Notes: generated by a model not told the origin, from the sequence alone. DNA of 64,000 nucleotides from Microcystis aeruginosa NIES-4325 (GCF_008974145.1 NZ_BJKP01000007.1:62001-126000); one strand, 5' to 3'. Shown: positions 8,672 to 18,642, numbered from the stretch's first letter. A program made the numbers and translations.

Positions 8672-10243
8672 TCAGCAATTTCCATAGCCACCACCGCCGG
8701 GGGTTTCAATAATAAAAATATCACCAGCGTTCATTTCTATAGTCGCTGTGCTGGGCAATTCTTCAATAGTTCCATCCTTTCTTTCCACGGCATTACGTCC
8801 TATTTTACCGGCTTTTCCTCCCGCTAGTCCAAAGGGGGAAATTAGGCGATTACCCGATAAAATATTAGCAGTCATCGCCTCTTGAAATTTAATTTTTCTT
8901 ATCACACCATCACCTCCAGAATATTGTCCCTTACCGCCACTATCGGGGCGAATACTAAAACTTTCCACTAACACAGGATAGCGCATTTCTAATACTTCTG
9001 GATCGGTGAGACGGGAATTAGTCATTTGGGTTTGTACGGCAGCGGTTCCCGCAAAATTTACCCCCGCACCAGAACCGCCACAAATAGTCTCATAATATTG
9101 ATATTTTTGATTGCCAAAAGTGAAATTATTCATCGTCCCTTGGCTGGCTGCTTGAATGCCTAAAGCCCCGTATAAAGCGTTAACTATTGCCTGGGAAGTT
9201 TCCACATTTCCTGCTACTACGGCCGCCGGATAAACGGGATTAAGAAAACAACCAGATGGGATAATTAAATGGAGGGGTTTGAAACAGCCAGCATTTAAGG
9301 GAATTGCCTCCTCCACAAGGGTACGAAAAACGTATAAAACCGCCGCTCTTGTCACTGCCAGGGGGGCATTAAAGTTATTGTTTAACTGGTTAGATGTGCC
9401 AGTAAAATCAATGGTTGCTTGACAATTATCAACATCTATGCTAATTTTTACCTTGATGACAGCACCGTTATCCAGATAATAGGTAAATTCACCATCTTTC
9501 AGGACAGATATAGCTTTTCTCACCGCTAACTCGGCATTATCTTGAACGAACTGTTGATAGGCTTTAACCGTAGCTAATCCGTAGCGATCAACCATATTAT
9601 GTAATTCTCTTTCCCCCTTGGCATTAGCAGCTATTTGTGCTTGAAAATCGGCAATATTTTGGGCGATATTGCGCGCAGGAAAAGGACTATTAGTTAAGTG
9701 ATTAATTAATTCTTGTTCCCGAAACTGTCCCGCCGCTACCAGCAAAAAATTATCGAATAAAATTCCTTCTTCGCTAATATGGACAGAATGGGGAGGCATA
9801 GAACCGGGGGTAATGCCACCGATATCAGCTTGATGTCCCCGGGAGGCAAGATAAAATAATATTTCCTGATTTTGGCGGTCAAAAATAGGACTAATTACTG
9901 TGACATCTGGCAGGTGAGTACCGCCATTATAAGGATTATTAGCTAGATAAACATTCCCCGGACGAATCGTCTCACCTTTATCCTGAATTAAACTTTTAAC
10001 ACTATCGGACATAGAGCCTAAATGGACGGGAATATGAGGAGCATTAGCGATTAAATTTCCCACCTCATCAAAGATAGCACAGGAGAAGTCTAGGCGCTCT
10101 TTAATATTGACACTTGCCGCCGTATTTTGCAGAGTAATCCCCATTTCTTCGGCAATAAATTGATAGAGATTTTTAAATATTTCTAGATAAATAGGATCGG
10201 CAACGGTAGTTATTTCTGAGTGGTGAGAATTGAGAGGGAACAT
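8672..10243 (-). CDS. hyuB: Hydantoinase B/oxoprolinase family protein
   Basis: A 523-residue protein typical of HyuB subunits. It begins DPIYLEIFKNLYQFIAEEMG and contains VNIKERLDFSCAIFD, NDPYNGGTHLPDV-like NNPYNGGTHLPDVTVISP, and the C-terminal NAGDIFIIETPGGGGYG. Family members work with an ATP-binding HyuA subunit in ATP-dependent opening of hydantoin-type or 5-oxoproline rings, often as a single fused protein. No hyuA is next to it: the upstream DNA is a decayed MITE and unrelated small genes. It may pair with a HyuA encoded elsewhere or be a solitary remnant of a fused ancestor. The reading frame itself is intact. Confidence 0.9.
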   Translation of the reverse strand: MFPLNSHHSEITTVADPIYLEIFKNLYQFIAEEMGITLQNTAASVNIKERLDFSCAIFDEVGNLIANAPHIPVHLGSMSDSVKSLIQDKGETIRPGNVYLANNPYNGGTHLPDVTVISPIFDRQNQEILFYLASRGHQADIGGITPGSMPPHSVHISEEGILFDNFLLVAAGQFREQELINHLTNSPFPARNIAQNIADFQAQIAANAKGERELHNMVDRYGLATVKAYQQFVQDNAELAVRKAISVLKDGEFTYYLDNGAVIKVKISIDVDNCQATIDFTGTSNQLNNNFNAPLAVTRAAVLYVFRTLVEEAIPLNAGCFKPLHLIIPSGCFLNPVYPAAVVAGNVETSQAIVNALYGALGIQAASQGTMNNFTFGNQKYQYYETICGGSGAGVNFAGTAAVQTQMTNSRLTDPEVLEMRYPVLVESFSIRPDSGGKGQYSGGDGVIRKIKFQEAMTANILSGNRLISPFGLAGGKAGKIGRNAVERKDGTIEELPSTATIEMNAGDIFIIETPGGGGYGNC

Positions 10244-10377
10244 AGGAAAGTAGGTTATCAGTTATCAGTTCTTAGTATATCTGCTACAAAAGTAGAGTAT
10301 CGAGCCGCTATCGGGCTAAAATATCGAGAATATAGGATAAATTTGACATAATTTTAAGTTTTATAGCTTGGATAGTT

Positions 10378-10505
10378 ATCTCTCTTATTTTTTGTCTGAT
10401 CAGTTTAACTTGTATAGGATCGATCTTTGTGTCTTTGTGGTTCGTTCCACTCGACCGCTAGACTATATCTTAGAACACATTTTACCCACCAAACCCAAGA
10501 GAGCC
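10378..10505 (-). mobile_element. decayed copy of the GGCTCTC MITE
   Basis: About 128 bp match the reverse orientation of the intact copy at 60852-60997: a TTATTTTTTGTCTGATCAG-like end, GATCTTTGTGTCTTTGTGG, ATCTTAGAACACATTTTACC, and a terminal GAGAGCC. The left terminal bases have decayed and no target duplication is visible. The open frame at 10368-10580 is inside this element and is not a gene. Confidence 0.7.
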
Positions 10506-10582
10506 TCGGAGTTCCCTGTCTCGTCACCTCAAGGAAGATTTTTGATTTTTGCAGGAGAGCCACTGATACGGGCTGACTGAGA

Positions 10583-10588
10583 TATAAT
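10583..10588 (+). promoter_or_regulatory. possible -10 box for the 60-residue gene
   Basis: A TATAAT lies 25 bases upstream of the ATG at 10614, and a purine-rich GAGGGTG lies between them as a possible ribosome-binding site. No -35 match is evident. Confidence 0.35.
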
Positions 10589-10613
10589 CGCAGTCAGTAC
10601 CAGAGGGTGAATT

Positions 10614-10796
10614 ATGGATAAAACCAGCTTGATCGATAAAGTGAAACAAATGGCTAATAAACGGGATTATTTACTGCAATTGCGCGATAAACCCGACATT
10701 GGGGGACTGAGATTGGATGTTAATCAAGCTCTTGAGGAGTTAGATGAGTTACTCGATGAGTTTCAAGCAACTTTTCCTGAAGAAAAACTTAGTTAA
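10614..10796 (+). CDS. Small acidic helical hypothetical protein
   Basis: A 60-residue acidic protein that looks wholly helical, with an alternating Leu/acidic second half (VNQALEELDELLDEFQATFPEE). The ATG has a GAGGGTG purine run 5 bases upstream and a TATAAT 25 bases upstream, which favours a real gene. It precedes the restriction-modification gene by 262 bases but that gene has its own promoter. Family not recognised; no function assigned. Confidence 0.6.
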   Translation: MDKTSLIDKVKQMANKRDYLLQLRDKPDIGGLRLDVNQALEELDELLDEFQATFPEEKLS

Positions 10797-10921
10797 CTAA
10801 CCGACTCGACAGAATTGAGGTTTGTCCGATTGTGCTAATTTTCCCAAGTCATCGATCGCTTCGATCGACTCTTGGGAAGATATATTTTTAGTATCAGCTC
10901 GATTTTTTTTTCCCAAAACCC

Positions 10922-10950
10922 TTGACAAATGGCGAGACTTGCTTTATACT
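10922..10950 (+). promoter_or_regulatory. sigma70-type promoter of the restriction-modification gene
   Basis: A perfect TTGACA (10922-10927) is followed after exactly 17 bases by TATACT (10945-10950). A second AT-rich TATAAT is at 10955-10960. Transcription would start near 10957, giving a leader of about 100 bases before the ATG at 11059. This is the best-formed promoter I see in the window. Confidence 0.6.
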
Positions 10951-11058
10951 TTTTATATAATGGGAATCCGTGCGCAAATATATATAGGGTTTTTGGGCAA
11001 AGATAAGAGAGAAAAAAATAGACTCCAAAACCGGGTTGAGTAGGAAGAGGATAAAGGT

Positions 11059-14000
11059 ATGAAGACGGAAAATTTCTCTCCCCGACAAGCATTAAACAAA
11101 GCATTCCTAAGAGTCAAACCGAGTCGTAGTCAGGTAGAGAAGTTTCAAACCCACCTAGAACAACTTTTGGGGAGTATCAACGAGACAGAATCAGAGGAGT
11201 TCCATAAAAACCTGCTTGCAGACTTTCTCAAACACAGCTACTATAGTCCCCAACATTTCATCAACACCAAAGGAAGGAATGATTTAGTCATCCATAATGG
11301 GAAAGAGTCGCGGGATTCCGTGGGGGTAATACTGGAAGTCAAGAAACCCAGCAATAAAAGCGAGATGCTGCGGAGAGACAAACTCAACTGTAAAGCATTA
11401 CAGGAATTACTCCTCTACTTCCTACGGGAAAGAATAACCGAGAAAAACCTAGAGATAAAACACCTGATTGCTACCAATATATATGAGTGGTTTATCTTCG
11501 ATGGGAATATCTTCGAGAGACTATTCGCACAAAATCAGGAACTTGTCAGACAGTTTAATGACTTTGAGACGGGGAGACTAACGGGAAAAACCACCGACTT
11601 CTTCTACAAACAGATAGGAGAACCCTTCCTTAACTCCATACTCGATTCCCTGACATACACCCATTTTGACTTGCGGGAATACTCCCAAACCATCCGGGAG
11701 GACGAACATAACCTCATCAGTCTCTATAAAATCTTTTCTCCCGAACACCTCTTAAAACTCCCCTTTGCGAACGATAGCAACAGTCTCGACAAAAACTTTT
11801 ATAGTGAACTGCTGCATATCATCGGATTGACAGAGATAAAAGAGGGAGGAAAAAAACTCATCCAACGTCTGCAACCGGCAGCGCGACAACCCGGTTCGCT
11901 GCTAGAGAACGCTATCAGTCAAGTGGAGAGTTTAGATAAAATCTCTCGTTTACCCAATCCCGAGGAATTTGGGGAGACGGAAGAAGAGAGACTATTGAAT
12001 ATCGGTTTAGAGTTGGGGATAACCTGGATAAATAGAATCCTCTTCCTCAAACTATTGGAAGCGCAGATAATTAGGTATCATCGGGGGGATAAATCCCTAG
12101 GGTTTCTCAATTTAGGCAAAATTGCCAACTATGACGACTTAAATCGCTTATTTTTCAGCGTCTTAGCAAAAAAACAGACAGAAAGAAGCAAAGACATCCA
12201 GAATACCCATACTCAGGTTCCCTATCTCAACAGTTCCCTATTTGAACCCACAGACTTAGAACAATCAACCATAGTCATCAGTAACCTGCGTTCGGAGAAT
12301 TTAGAGATTTTTGCAGGAACAGTCTTAAAGGATAGTCAGGGGAAAAAGCGAACAGGAGAAATCAACGCTTTAGCATACCTATTCGAGTTTCTCAATGCCT
12401 ACGATTTTAGCAGCGAAGGTGGGGAAGCGATACAGGAGGATAACAAGACTCTTATCAATGCGTCAGTGTTGGGATTAATCTTCGAGAAAATCAACGGATA
12501 TAAGGATGGTTCCTTTTTCACCCCCGGTTTCATCACTATGTATATGTGTCGGGAAACGATTCGACGCGCAGTGATAGAGAAATTTAACCAGAGTCAGGGA
12601 TGGGATTGTCAGACAATCGAGGATGTGTATAACCGCATCAAAGACAAAACGGCAGCCAATGCTATTATCAATAGTCTCAAAATTTGTGATCCTGCGGTGG
12701 GTTCGGGACATTTTCTTGTTTCTGCTTTGAACGAGATAATCGCGATTAAGAGTGAGTTACAGATTTTAGTGGATAAAGAGGGGAAAACTCTCAGGGATTA
12801 TCGGGTTGAGGTGGTGAACGATGAGTTAATCGTCACCGATGATGACGGTAATCTGTTTGAATATAATCCCCGCAGTCGAGAAAGTCAGCGCGTACAGGAG
12901 ACTTTATTTCAGGAAAAACAGCGTCTGATTGAGGGGTGTCTCTTTGGAGTTGATATCAATCCCAACTCGGTGAAAATCTGTCGGTTGCGTTTATGGATTG
13001 AGTTACTCAAGAATGCTTACTACAAAGCAGATAACGAGTTAGAGACGTTACCGAATATCGATATTAATATCAAGGTTGGCAATTCTCTGATTAGTCGCTT
13101 TGGGTTATCCAATGATTTACAAGTCTTTTCCCGCAAAAATCGTTTAAGTATCGAGAGTTATAAGGATGCGGTGAGAGTCTATCGCAACGCAGAGGATAAA
13201 TCGCAAAAGCGTGAGATGGAGAGATTGATAAGTGAGATTAAGAGTAGTTTTCGTCAGACTTTACAGGGAGATAATCCTCTGAAAAAGCGCTTGCGGGGTT
13301 TGGAAACGGATTTATATAGTCTAGAGAATCAAATTTTGTTATTTGAGGAGTCAGCTAAGGAAAAGAAAGCGCGGGAAAGGAAGATTAGTCAGTTAAGGAA
13401 TGAGATTGATAAGTTACGTCCGCAACTGGAGGAGATTGAAAGCGGTAAGATTTATCATAATGCTTTTGAATGGCGCTTCGAGTTCCCCGAAGTTCTAGAT
13501 GATAAGGGGAATTTTATCGGTTTTGATGTGGTAATTGGTAATCCTCCTTATGGAGTGAAATTCAAGGAAATGGAAAAGAGTTTTTATAAAACAAAATATC
13601 CTATTTCGAGTCAAGGGAAAATCGATTCTTTTAAATTATTTTATGAAAGAGCTTATCAACTTTTAAAATCTCAATACTATCAATGCTATATTGCTCCTAA
13701 TACATTTCTTTATAACACTCAATCTGAATCTCTAAGAAGTTTTCTTATTCAAAATACACATATTATTAAAGCTATTGAGTTGAGAAAGAATATTTTTGAA
13801 GATGCTCCTGATGTAGTCACTGTAATAAATATTTCCCAATATATTAAACCGAAAAAAGACTCAACTACTTCTGCGATGGTTGCCTATCCAGATTATAAAT
13901 ATAATAATCTATATGATGATGAATGGGAAATTATTCAAGAAATACCATACTCAATTTTTATAAATGATAGAGAGAAGAAAATTAATCTCAGAAGAAAACT

Positions 14001-14688
14001 TATATTAGATGAAATTATAAACAATATGAACAAATTTAGAAAATTAGGCGAGCTTTTTCAACTGAAACAAGGTACAAAACCCTATGGAGATAAGGAAAAT
14101 AAAAATACTGACCTATTATCTAATAATCAAATAGATCAAAGCTGGGAACCAGCAATTAATGGAAGAAATATTGCTTCCTATAGTATAGTATTTGAAAACT
14201 TATACGTTAAGAGAAGCAAAGAATTACATAGTTGTTTGCCAAAAGAAATAGTAGATACTGAAAAAATTTATTTTCAGAGAATGCGAAAAATATCATTATT
14301 TCCTAGAATAGTTGCTTGTTATGATAGGGATGGAATTCATGGATTATATACTTGTTCTGTTATTTATAAGAACAATTTAAATACGGTAAATTTAGATTTA
14401 AAGTATTTATTGGGAATTTTAAATTCTCATTTAATAAATATTTGGTATAAAAATTTTGATACTGATCTAGAAATAAAGCTTGTCTCGGTAAAAAGTATTC
14501 CAGTAAGAGAAATTAGTCAAGAACAACAGCAACCTATAATTGCACTTGTAGATCAAATTCTCACGGCTAAAAAATCTAGTCCCAAAGCTGACACCAGCGA
14601 GTTAGAAAAAGAGATTGACAAAATAGTGTATGAATTGTATGGATTAAGTGAGGAAGAAATCAGGATAATAGAGGGAGAAATAAAATAA
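11059..14688 (+). CDS. Type IIG restriction-modification enzyme (Eco57I-like)
   Basis: A single 1209-residue chain that should both cut and methylate adenine. The N-terminus carries a PD-(D/E)xK nuclease signature (D75, then VILEVKKP with E93 and K95). The methyltransferase has motif I DPAVGSGHF (about 544-552) and motif IV NPPY (828-831), separated by about 280 residues that include a coiled coil (about 700-800). The C-terminal third (about 870-1209) is a TaqI-like target-recognition region ending in a helical tail. The DNA encoding that third is clearly richer in A+T than the 5' part, as if the recognition domain had been exchanged. No separate R, M or S gene lies nearby, and no other phage-exclusion genes, so BREX is unlikely. 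Confidence 0.9.
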   Translation: MKTENFSPRQALNKAFLRVKPSRSQVEKFQTHLEQLLGSINETESEEFHKNLLADFLKHSYYSPQHFINTKGRNDLVIHNGKESRDSVGVILEVKKPSNKSEMLRRDKLNCKALQELLLYFLRERITEKNLEIKHLIATNIYEWFIFDGNIFERLFAQNQELVRQFNDFETGRLTGKTTDFFYKQIGEPFLNSILDSLTYTHFDLREYSQTIREDEHNLISLYKIFSPEHLLKLPFANDSNSLDKNFYSELLHIIGLTEIKEGGKKLIQRLQPAARQPGSLLENAISQVESLDKISRLPNPEEFGETEEERLLNIGLELGITWINRILFLKLLEAQIIRYHRGDKSLGFLNLGKIANYDDLNRLFFSVLAKKQTERSKDIQNTHTQVPYLNSSLFEPTDLEQSTIVISNLRSENLEIFAGTVLKDSQGKKRTGEINALAYLFEFLNAYDFSSEGGEAIQEDNKTLINASVLGLIFEKINGYKDGSFFTPGFITMYMCRETIRRAVIEKFNQSQGWDCQTIEDVYNRIKDKTAANAIINSLKICDPAVGSGHFLVSALNEIIAIKSELQILVDKEGKTLRDYRVEVVNDELIVTDDDGNLFEYNPRSRESQRVQETLFQEKQRLIEGCLFGVDINPNSVKICRLRLWIELLKNAYYKADNELETLPNIDINIKVGNSLISRFGLSNDLQVFSRKNRLSIESYKDAVRVYRNAEDKSQKREMERLISEIKSSFRQTLQGDNPLKKRLRGLETDLYSLENQILLFEESAKEKKARERKISQLRNEIDKLRPQLEEIESGKIYHNAFEWRFEFPEVLDDKGNFIGFDVVIGNPPYGVKFKEMEKSFYKTKYPISSQGKIDSFKLFYERAYQLLKSQYYQCYIAPNTFLYNTQSESLRSFLIQNTHIIKAIELRKNIFEDAPDVVTVINISQYIKPKKDSTTSAMVAYPDYKYNNLYDDEWEIIQEIPYSIFINDREKKINLRRKLILDEIINNMNKFRKLGELFQLKQGTKPYGDKENKNTDLLSNNQIDQSWEPAINGRNIASYSIVFENLYVKRSKELHSCLPKEIVDTEKIYFQRMRKISLFPRIVACYDRDGIHGLYTCSVIYKNNLNTVNLDLKYLLGILNSHLINIWYKNFDTDLEIKLVSVKSIPVREISQEQQQPIIALVDQILTAKKSSPKADTSELEKEIDKIVYELYGLSEEEIRIIEGEIK

Positions 14689-14703
14689 ATATAAATGTAG
14701 CAC

Positions 14704-14736
14704 AGAAAACGGGTTTCTCCGAGAAACCCGTTTTCT
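14704..14736 (+). terminator. perfect inverted repeat after the restriction-modification gene
   Basis: Arms AGAAAACGGGTTTCTC and GAGAAACCCGTTTTCT pair over 16 bases around a single C. It starts 16 bases after the stop codon. The right arm ends TTTTCT but no long T-run follows, so it may act as a terminator or be a dispersed palindromic repeat. Confidence 0.55.
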
Positions 14737-14887
14737 ACTCATGCACTCATGCAAAAAGGGGAATAAATAATCAGTCTTTAATAACCAGATTTAGTATTAC
14801 CTAGGATTATTAGTATCCTATAATACCAATGCTTAGGAAACTATAAAGAAAATCCCAAGATTGAGCGAGTACCTTGGCGAAAAAAGC

Positions 14888-14893
14888 TATAAT
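14888..14893 (+). promoter_or_regulatory. possible -10 box for adhE
   Basis: TATAAT lies only 8 bases before the first ATG of the frame (14902), which would leave almost no leader for that start, but 35 bases before the preferred ATG at 14929. Confidence 0.4.
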
Positions 14894-14928
14894 AGAATAA
14901 AATGCCTAATTTTTTCGACAAAATTGTT

Positions 14929-17595
14929 ATGATAGTTACCAATAAACAAGAGCTAGAAGAACTGATACAACAGGTAAAAAAAGCTCAACAACAATTTGCC
15001 AACTATAACCAAGAACAAGTAGATCTTATCTTCAAAAAAGCGGCATTAGCAGCCAACAACGCGCGCATTCCTTTGGCTAAAATGGCAGTACAAGAGACAG
15101 GGATGGGAGTAATAGAAGATAAAGTGATTAAAAACCATTTTGCCTCAGAAATCATCTACAACAAATATAAACACAGCAAAACCTGCGGCATTATCGAAGA
15201 AGATAAATCCTTTGGATTGCAAAAAATCGCCGAACCCGTGGGCATTTTAGCGGGGATCGTACCCACCACAAATCCCACCGCCACAGCCATTTTTAAAGCC
15301 CTAATTGCCCTGAAAACCCGCAACGGCATCATTTTTTCCCCCCATCCGCGAGCCAAAGACTGCACGATCGCGGCGGCCAAAATAGTCTTAGAAGCGGCCG
15401 TCAAAGCGGGTGCGCCGGCTGGTATTATTGGTTGGATAGATCAGCCATCGGTGGAACTTTCCCAAGCATTAATGCAACATCCCAGCATTAATTTAATCCT
15501 TGCTACCGGCGGTCCTGGTATGGTAAAAGCGGCCTATTCTTCCGGAAGACCTTCCCTAGGAGTCGGTGCCGGCAATACCCCCGCTTTAGTGGACGAAACC
15601 GCTCACATAAAAATGGCCGTTTCCTCGATTATTCTCAGTAAAACCTTTGATAACGGCATGATTTGCGCATCCGAACAATCGGTAATCGTTGTCGATAGCA
15701 TCTATGAAGAAGTTCGACAGGAATTTATTGATCGCGGGGCCTATCTTCTTTCCCCCGAAGAAAGGGAAAAAGTCGCCGAGATTCTCCTCAAAGATGGTCA
15801 TATCAACCCCGATATTGTCGGACAACCGGTAGAAAAATTAGCCACCATGGCCGGAATTTCCGTTCCCGAAGATACCCGATTACTAATCGGAGAAGTAGAA
15901 AATATTGGCTTAGAGGAACCATTTTCCTACGAAAAACTCTCGCCAATTTTAGCCATGTACCGGGCCAAAGACTTTGAAGATGGGGTAAAAAAAGCCGAAA
16001 AACTGGTCTTATTTGCCGGTCGAGGTCATACGGCCGTGCTTTATACCGCACCCTCCAATCGGGAACATATTAAGCGCTTTCAAGACAACGTACAAACGGC
16101 CCGGGTATTAATTAATACCCCTTCCTCCCAGGGTGCAATTGGTGATATCTATAACTTCCGTCTCGATCCTAGTTTAACCCTCGGTTGTGGCACTTGGGGC
16201 GGTAATTCCATCAGCGAAAACGTCGAACCTACCCACCTATTAAATATTAAAACCGTAGCCGAGCGCCGGGAAAATATGCTTTGGTTCCGAGTACCACCAA
16301 AAGTATATTTTAAATACGGAGCATTACCCGTAGCTATTCGGGAATTAGCCGGCAAAAAACGGGCCTTTATTGTCACCGATAAACCTCTTTTCGACCTAGG
16401 AGTTACCGCAACTTTACAGGAAATTTTAGAAGAAATCGGCATCACGGTTAATATCTTTTATGATGTGGAACCCGATCCTTCCCTAGAAACCGTCGAACGG
16501 GGGTTAAATGTCATTAATACCTTCAATCCCGATGTAATTATCGCTATCGGTGGTGGTTCCCCCATGGATGCCGCTAAAATCATGTGGCTACTCTACGAGC
16601 ATCCAGAGATAGAATTCGAGAGCTTGGCCATGCGTTTTATGGATATCCGCAAACGAGTCTATGAATTGCCCCCTTTAGGCGAAAAAGCTCTCATGGTTTG
16701 TATTCCCACCACTTCGGGAACAGGATCAGAAGTGACTCCCTTCGCCGTCGTGACCGATCGCCGTAATAATATTAAATATCCTTTGGCAGATTATGCCCTA
16801 ACTCCCAGCATGGCCATCGTCGATCCAGAATTAGTGCTGAATATGCCGAAAAAATTAACAGCCTACGGCGGAATTGACGCTTTAACTCACGCTCTTGAGG
16901 CCTACGTCTCGGTTTTAGCCTCAGAATATACTAATGCTCTTGCTCAAGATGCCATCCGACTGCTGTTTAAATATCTGCCCAGTTCCTATCATAACGGAGC
17001 TAAAGACCCGAAAGCGCGGGAAAAAGTCCATTACGCGGCGACAATGGCAGGAATGGCCTTCGCTAATGGCTTTTTAGGCATCTGTCACTCCATGGCTCAC
17101 CAATTAGGGGCAATTTTCCATATTCCCCACGGTCTGGCCAATGCCTTGATGATTTCCCACGTCATCCTCTATAATGCCACCGATGCCCCCTTTAAACAGG
17201 CCACTTTCTCTCAGTACAAATATCCTAACGTGAAGTGGCGCTATGCCAGAATCGCTCATTCCTTGGGATTGGGAGGAGAAAGCGAGACCGAAAGTGTGGA
17301 AAGATTGGTATTAGCGATCGAATGTTTAAAACGGGAAATCGGTATTCCGGCCAGTATTAAAGAGGTAATTCCCGAAACTGAAGCCGAATTTATGGCCAAA
17401 TTAGACCATTTAGCTGAACAAGCCTTCGATGATCAGTGTACCGGAGCCAATCCCCGTTATCCCCTGATTGAGGACTTAAAAACCCTGTTAATCCAAGCTT
17501 ATCACGGCAATTTGCCCCTAGAGGTGGCGGTAAATGGTCACGGTGAGGTCAGTCTTGCCGATTTGAAGTTAGATCCGCAACCCTTGAGCTTGTAG
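14929..17595 (+). CDS. adhE: Bifunctional acetaldehyde-CoA/alcohol dehydrogenase AdhE
   Basis: Reduces acetyl-CoA to acetaldehyde and then to ethanol with NADH; in cyanobacteria it would serve dark, anoxic fermentation. The N-terminal aldehyde dehydrogenase domain (about 1-440) has the catalytic cysteine in NGMICASEQS; with the ATG at 14929 this residue falls at 246, the same number as in E. coli AdhE, which supports that start over 14902. The C-terminal iron-dependent alcohol dehydrogenase (about 450-870) shows GGGSPMDAAK, TTSGTGSEVTPF, GGIDALTHALEAYVS and CHSMAHQLGAIFHIPHG with its metal ligands. The frame is intact at 888 residues, close to the family norm. Confidence 0.95.
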   Translation: MIVTNKQELEELIQQVKKAQQQFANYNQEQVDLIFKKAALAANNARIPLAKMAVQETGMGVIEDKVIKNHFASEIIYNKYKHSKTCGIIEEDKSFGLQKIAEPVGILAGIVPTTNPTATAIFKALIALKTRNGIIFSPHPRAKDCTIAAAKIVLEAAVKAGAPAGIIGWIDQPSVELSQALMQHPSINLILATGGPGMVKAAYSSGRPSLGVGAGNTPALVDETAHIKMAVSSIILSKTFDNGMICASEQSVIVVDSIYEEVRQEFIDRGAYLLSPEEREKVAEILLKDGHINPDIVGQPVEKLATMAGISVPEDTRLLIGEVENIGLEEPFSYEKLSPILAMYRAKDFEDGVKKAEKLVLFAGRGHTAVLYTAPSNREHIKRFQDNVQTARVLINTPSSQGAIGDIYNFRLDPSLTLGCGTWGGNSISENVEPTHLLNIKTVAERRENMLWFRVPPKVYFKYGALPVAIRELAGKKRAFIVTDKPLFDLGVTATLQEILEEIGITVNIFYDVEPDPSLETVERGLNVINTFNPDVIIAIGGGSPMDAAKIMWLLYEHPEIEFESLAMRFMDIRKRVYELPPLGEKALMVCIPTTSGTGSEVTPFAVVTDRRNNIKYPLADYALTPSMAIVDPELVLNMPKKLTAYGGIDALTHALEAYVSVLASEYTNALAQDAIRLLFKYLPSSYHNGAKDPKAREKVHYAATMAGMAFANGFLGICHSMAHQLGAIFHIPHGLANALMISHVILYNATDAPFKQATFSQYKYPNVKWRYARIAHSLGLGGESETESVERLVLAIECLKREIGIPASIKEVIPETEAEFMAKLDHLAEQAFDDQCTGANPRYPLIEDLKTLLIQAYHGNLPLEVAVNGHGEVSLADLKLDPQPLSL

Positions 17596-17630
17596 GGATA
17601 GATTTTGCCTTGGATCCCCCCTACCCCCTA

Positions 17631-17658
17631 GTAGGGTTGATTCATGAATCAACCCTAC
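17631..17658. terminator. 28-bp perfect palindrome between convergent adhE and gloB
   Basis: GTAGGGTTGATTCA is followed immediately by its reverse complement. It lies between two converging genes and could stop transcription from both sides. The same palindrome, with small changes, is found inside three spacers of CRISPR array A (31353-31380, 31920-31947, 32883-32917), so it is a dispersed repeat rather than a gene-specific site. Confidence 0.55.
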
Positions 17659-17707
17659 CTATTGCCTATTGCCTTTCTTCACTGGGAAATTTATTTTGCA
17701 CGACTAC

Positions 17708-18481
17708 TTAAAAATTATCTTTTTTCCCCCGCAGCCGCGCAAACACTTGTACTGGTTCATTGCTATCCATAGTCATTGCCAAAGCGGGACTATCCCAACG
17801 CAAAAAAGGATTAGTCAGCTTTTCCGTCCCCAAAATTGCCGGAATCGTGGGAATATCTTCAGCGCGATCTTTCACCACTTCCCGATAACGCTGTTGCAGA
17901 GCAGCATTATTAGGGTCAACTGTCAAGGCAAACTTTAAATTATTTAACGTATATTCGTGAGCGCACCAAACCCTAGTCTGGTCAGGCAGCGATCGCAATT
18001 TAGTTAAAGAAGCCACCATTTGGCCCGGTGTTCCCTCAAATAAACGACCACAACCCCCAGAAAACAGGGTATCACCACAGAATAACTCGCCGTAATCTCC
18101 GGGGTTAACCGCGGGAAAATAATAGGCAATATGGGCGCGAGTGTGGCCGGGAACAAAGAAAACCTCGGCCCAGCGACCGGCAAATTCCACTCGGTCCCCC
18201 TCCTCTAAAAACAGCTGCTGCCCCGGAATACGACCGCGATCCTCCTTTCCCCCATAAACACAAAGATGGGGATAACGATTAATTAAAGCCTGATTAGCCC
18301 CCACATGGTCGCCGTGGTGATGGGTATTGAAAATAGCGACTAAATCCACCTGTAAAGCCTCTAATCGCCTGAAAACCGGTTCAGGTTCCGCCGGATCCAC
18401 CACAGCCGCGATTTTTTGCGATCGATCGTAGAGGAGAAAAATATAATTATCGGAAAGGGCGTTAAGACGTTCGATCTCCAT
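17708..18481 (-). CDS. gloB: Hydroxyacylglutathione hydrolase (glyoxalase II)
   Basis: Hydrolyses S-lactoylglutathione to lactate and glutathione, the second step of methylglyoxal detoxification. The 257-residue metallo-beta-lactamase-fold protein has the dinuclear metal site THHHGDHVG (His54, His56, Asp58, His59), the later [12 protein letters not shown] and [17 protein letters not shown] segments, and the conserved [14 protein letters not shown] glutathione-binding region. Length matches the family. It converges with adhE and is transcribed in the same direction as psbO, from which it is separated by a terminator. Confidence 0.95.
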   Translation of the reverse strand: MEIERLNALSDNYIFLLYDRSQKIAAVVDPAEPEPVFRRLEALQVDLVAIFNTHHHGDHVGANQALINRYPHLCVYGGKEDRGRIPGQQLFLEEGDRVEFAGRWAEVFFVPGHTRAHIAYYFPAVNPGDYGELFCGDTLFSGGCGRLFEGTPGQMVASLTKLRSLPDQTRVWCAHEYTLNNLKFALTVDPNNAALQQRYREVVKDRAEDIPTIPAILGTEKLTNPFLRWDSPALAMTMDSNEPVQVFARLRGKKDNF

Positions 18482-18609
18482 GGTAAAATCTTGGGCTAAA
18501 GTTTAACTCGATCATACCTATGGCAGCACCTTTTAGAAATCAGGCTAGAAGTCTCAACCACTAGGACAAAAAACTTTAATGTCACCGCTCAACAACCCCA
18601 AGAGAGCAG

Positions 18610-18642
18610 AAAAAAAGCGAACTTCTCTAGGGAGAAATTCGC
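18610..18642 (-). terminator. intrinsic terminator of psbO
   Basis: Read on the minus strand, GCGAATTTCTC and GAGAAGTTCGC form an 11-bp stem with one G-T wobble and a CCTA loop (18617-18642), followed directly by seven T (18610-18616). It lies 31 bases past the psbO stop codon. This is a textbook rho-independent terminator. Confidence 0.85.

Noticed and set aside
10368-10580. 70-codon plus-strand frame
   Set aside because: It is the reverse side of a decayed MITE; the same frame occurs in part at 22295-22486 because it is the same repeat.
10822-11104. Overlapping frames on both strands before the restriction-modification gene
   Set aside because: They lie over the TTGACA-17-TATACT promoter and have odd composition (long runs of Lys and aromatic residues); neither has a start signal or a family motif.
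11059-14688. BREX PglX or a type I restriction system
   Set aside because: No pglZ, brxC, brxL, hsdS or hsdR-like gene is adjacent, and a nuclease motif is present in the same chain; type IIG fits better.
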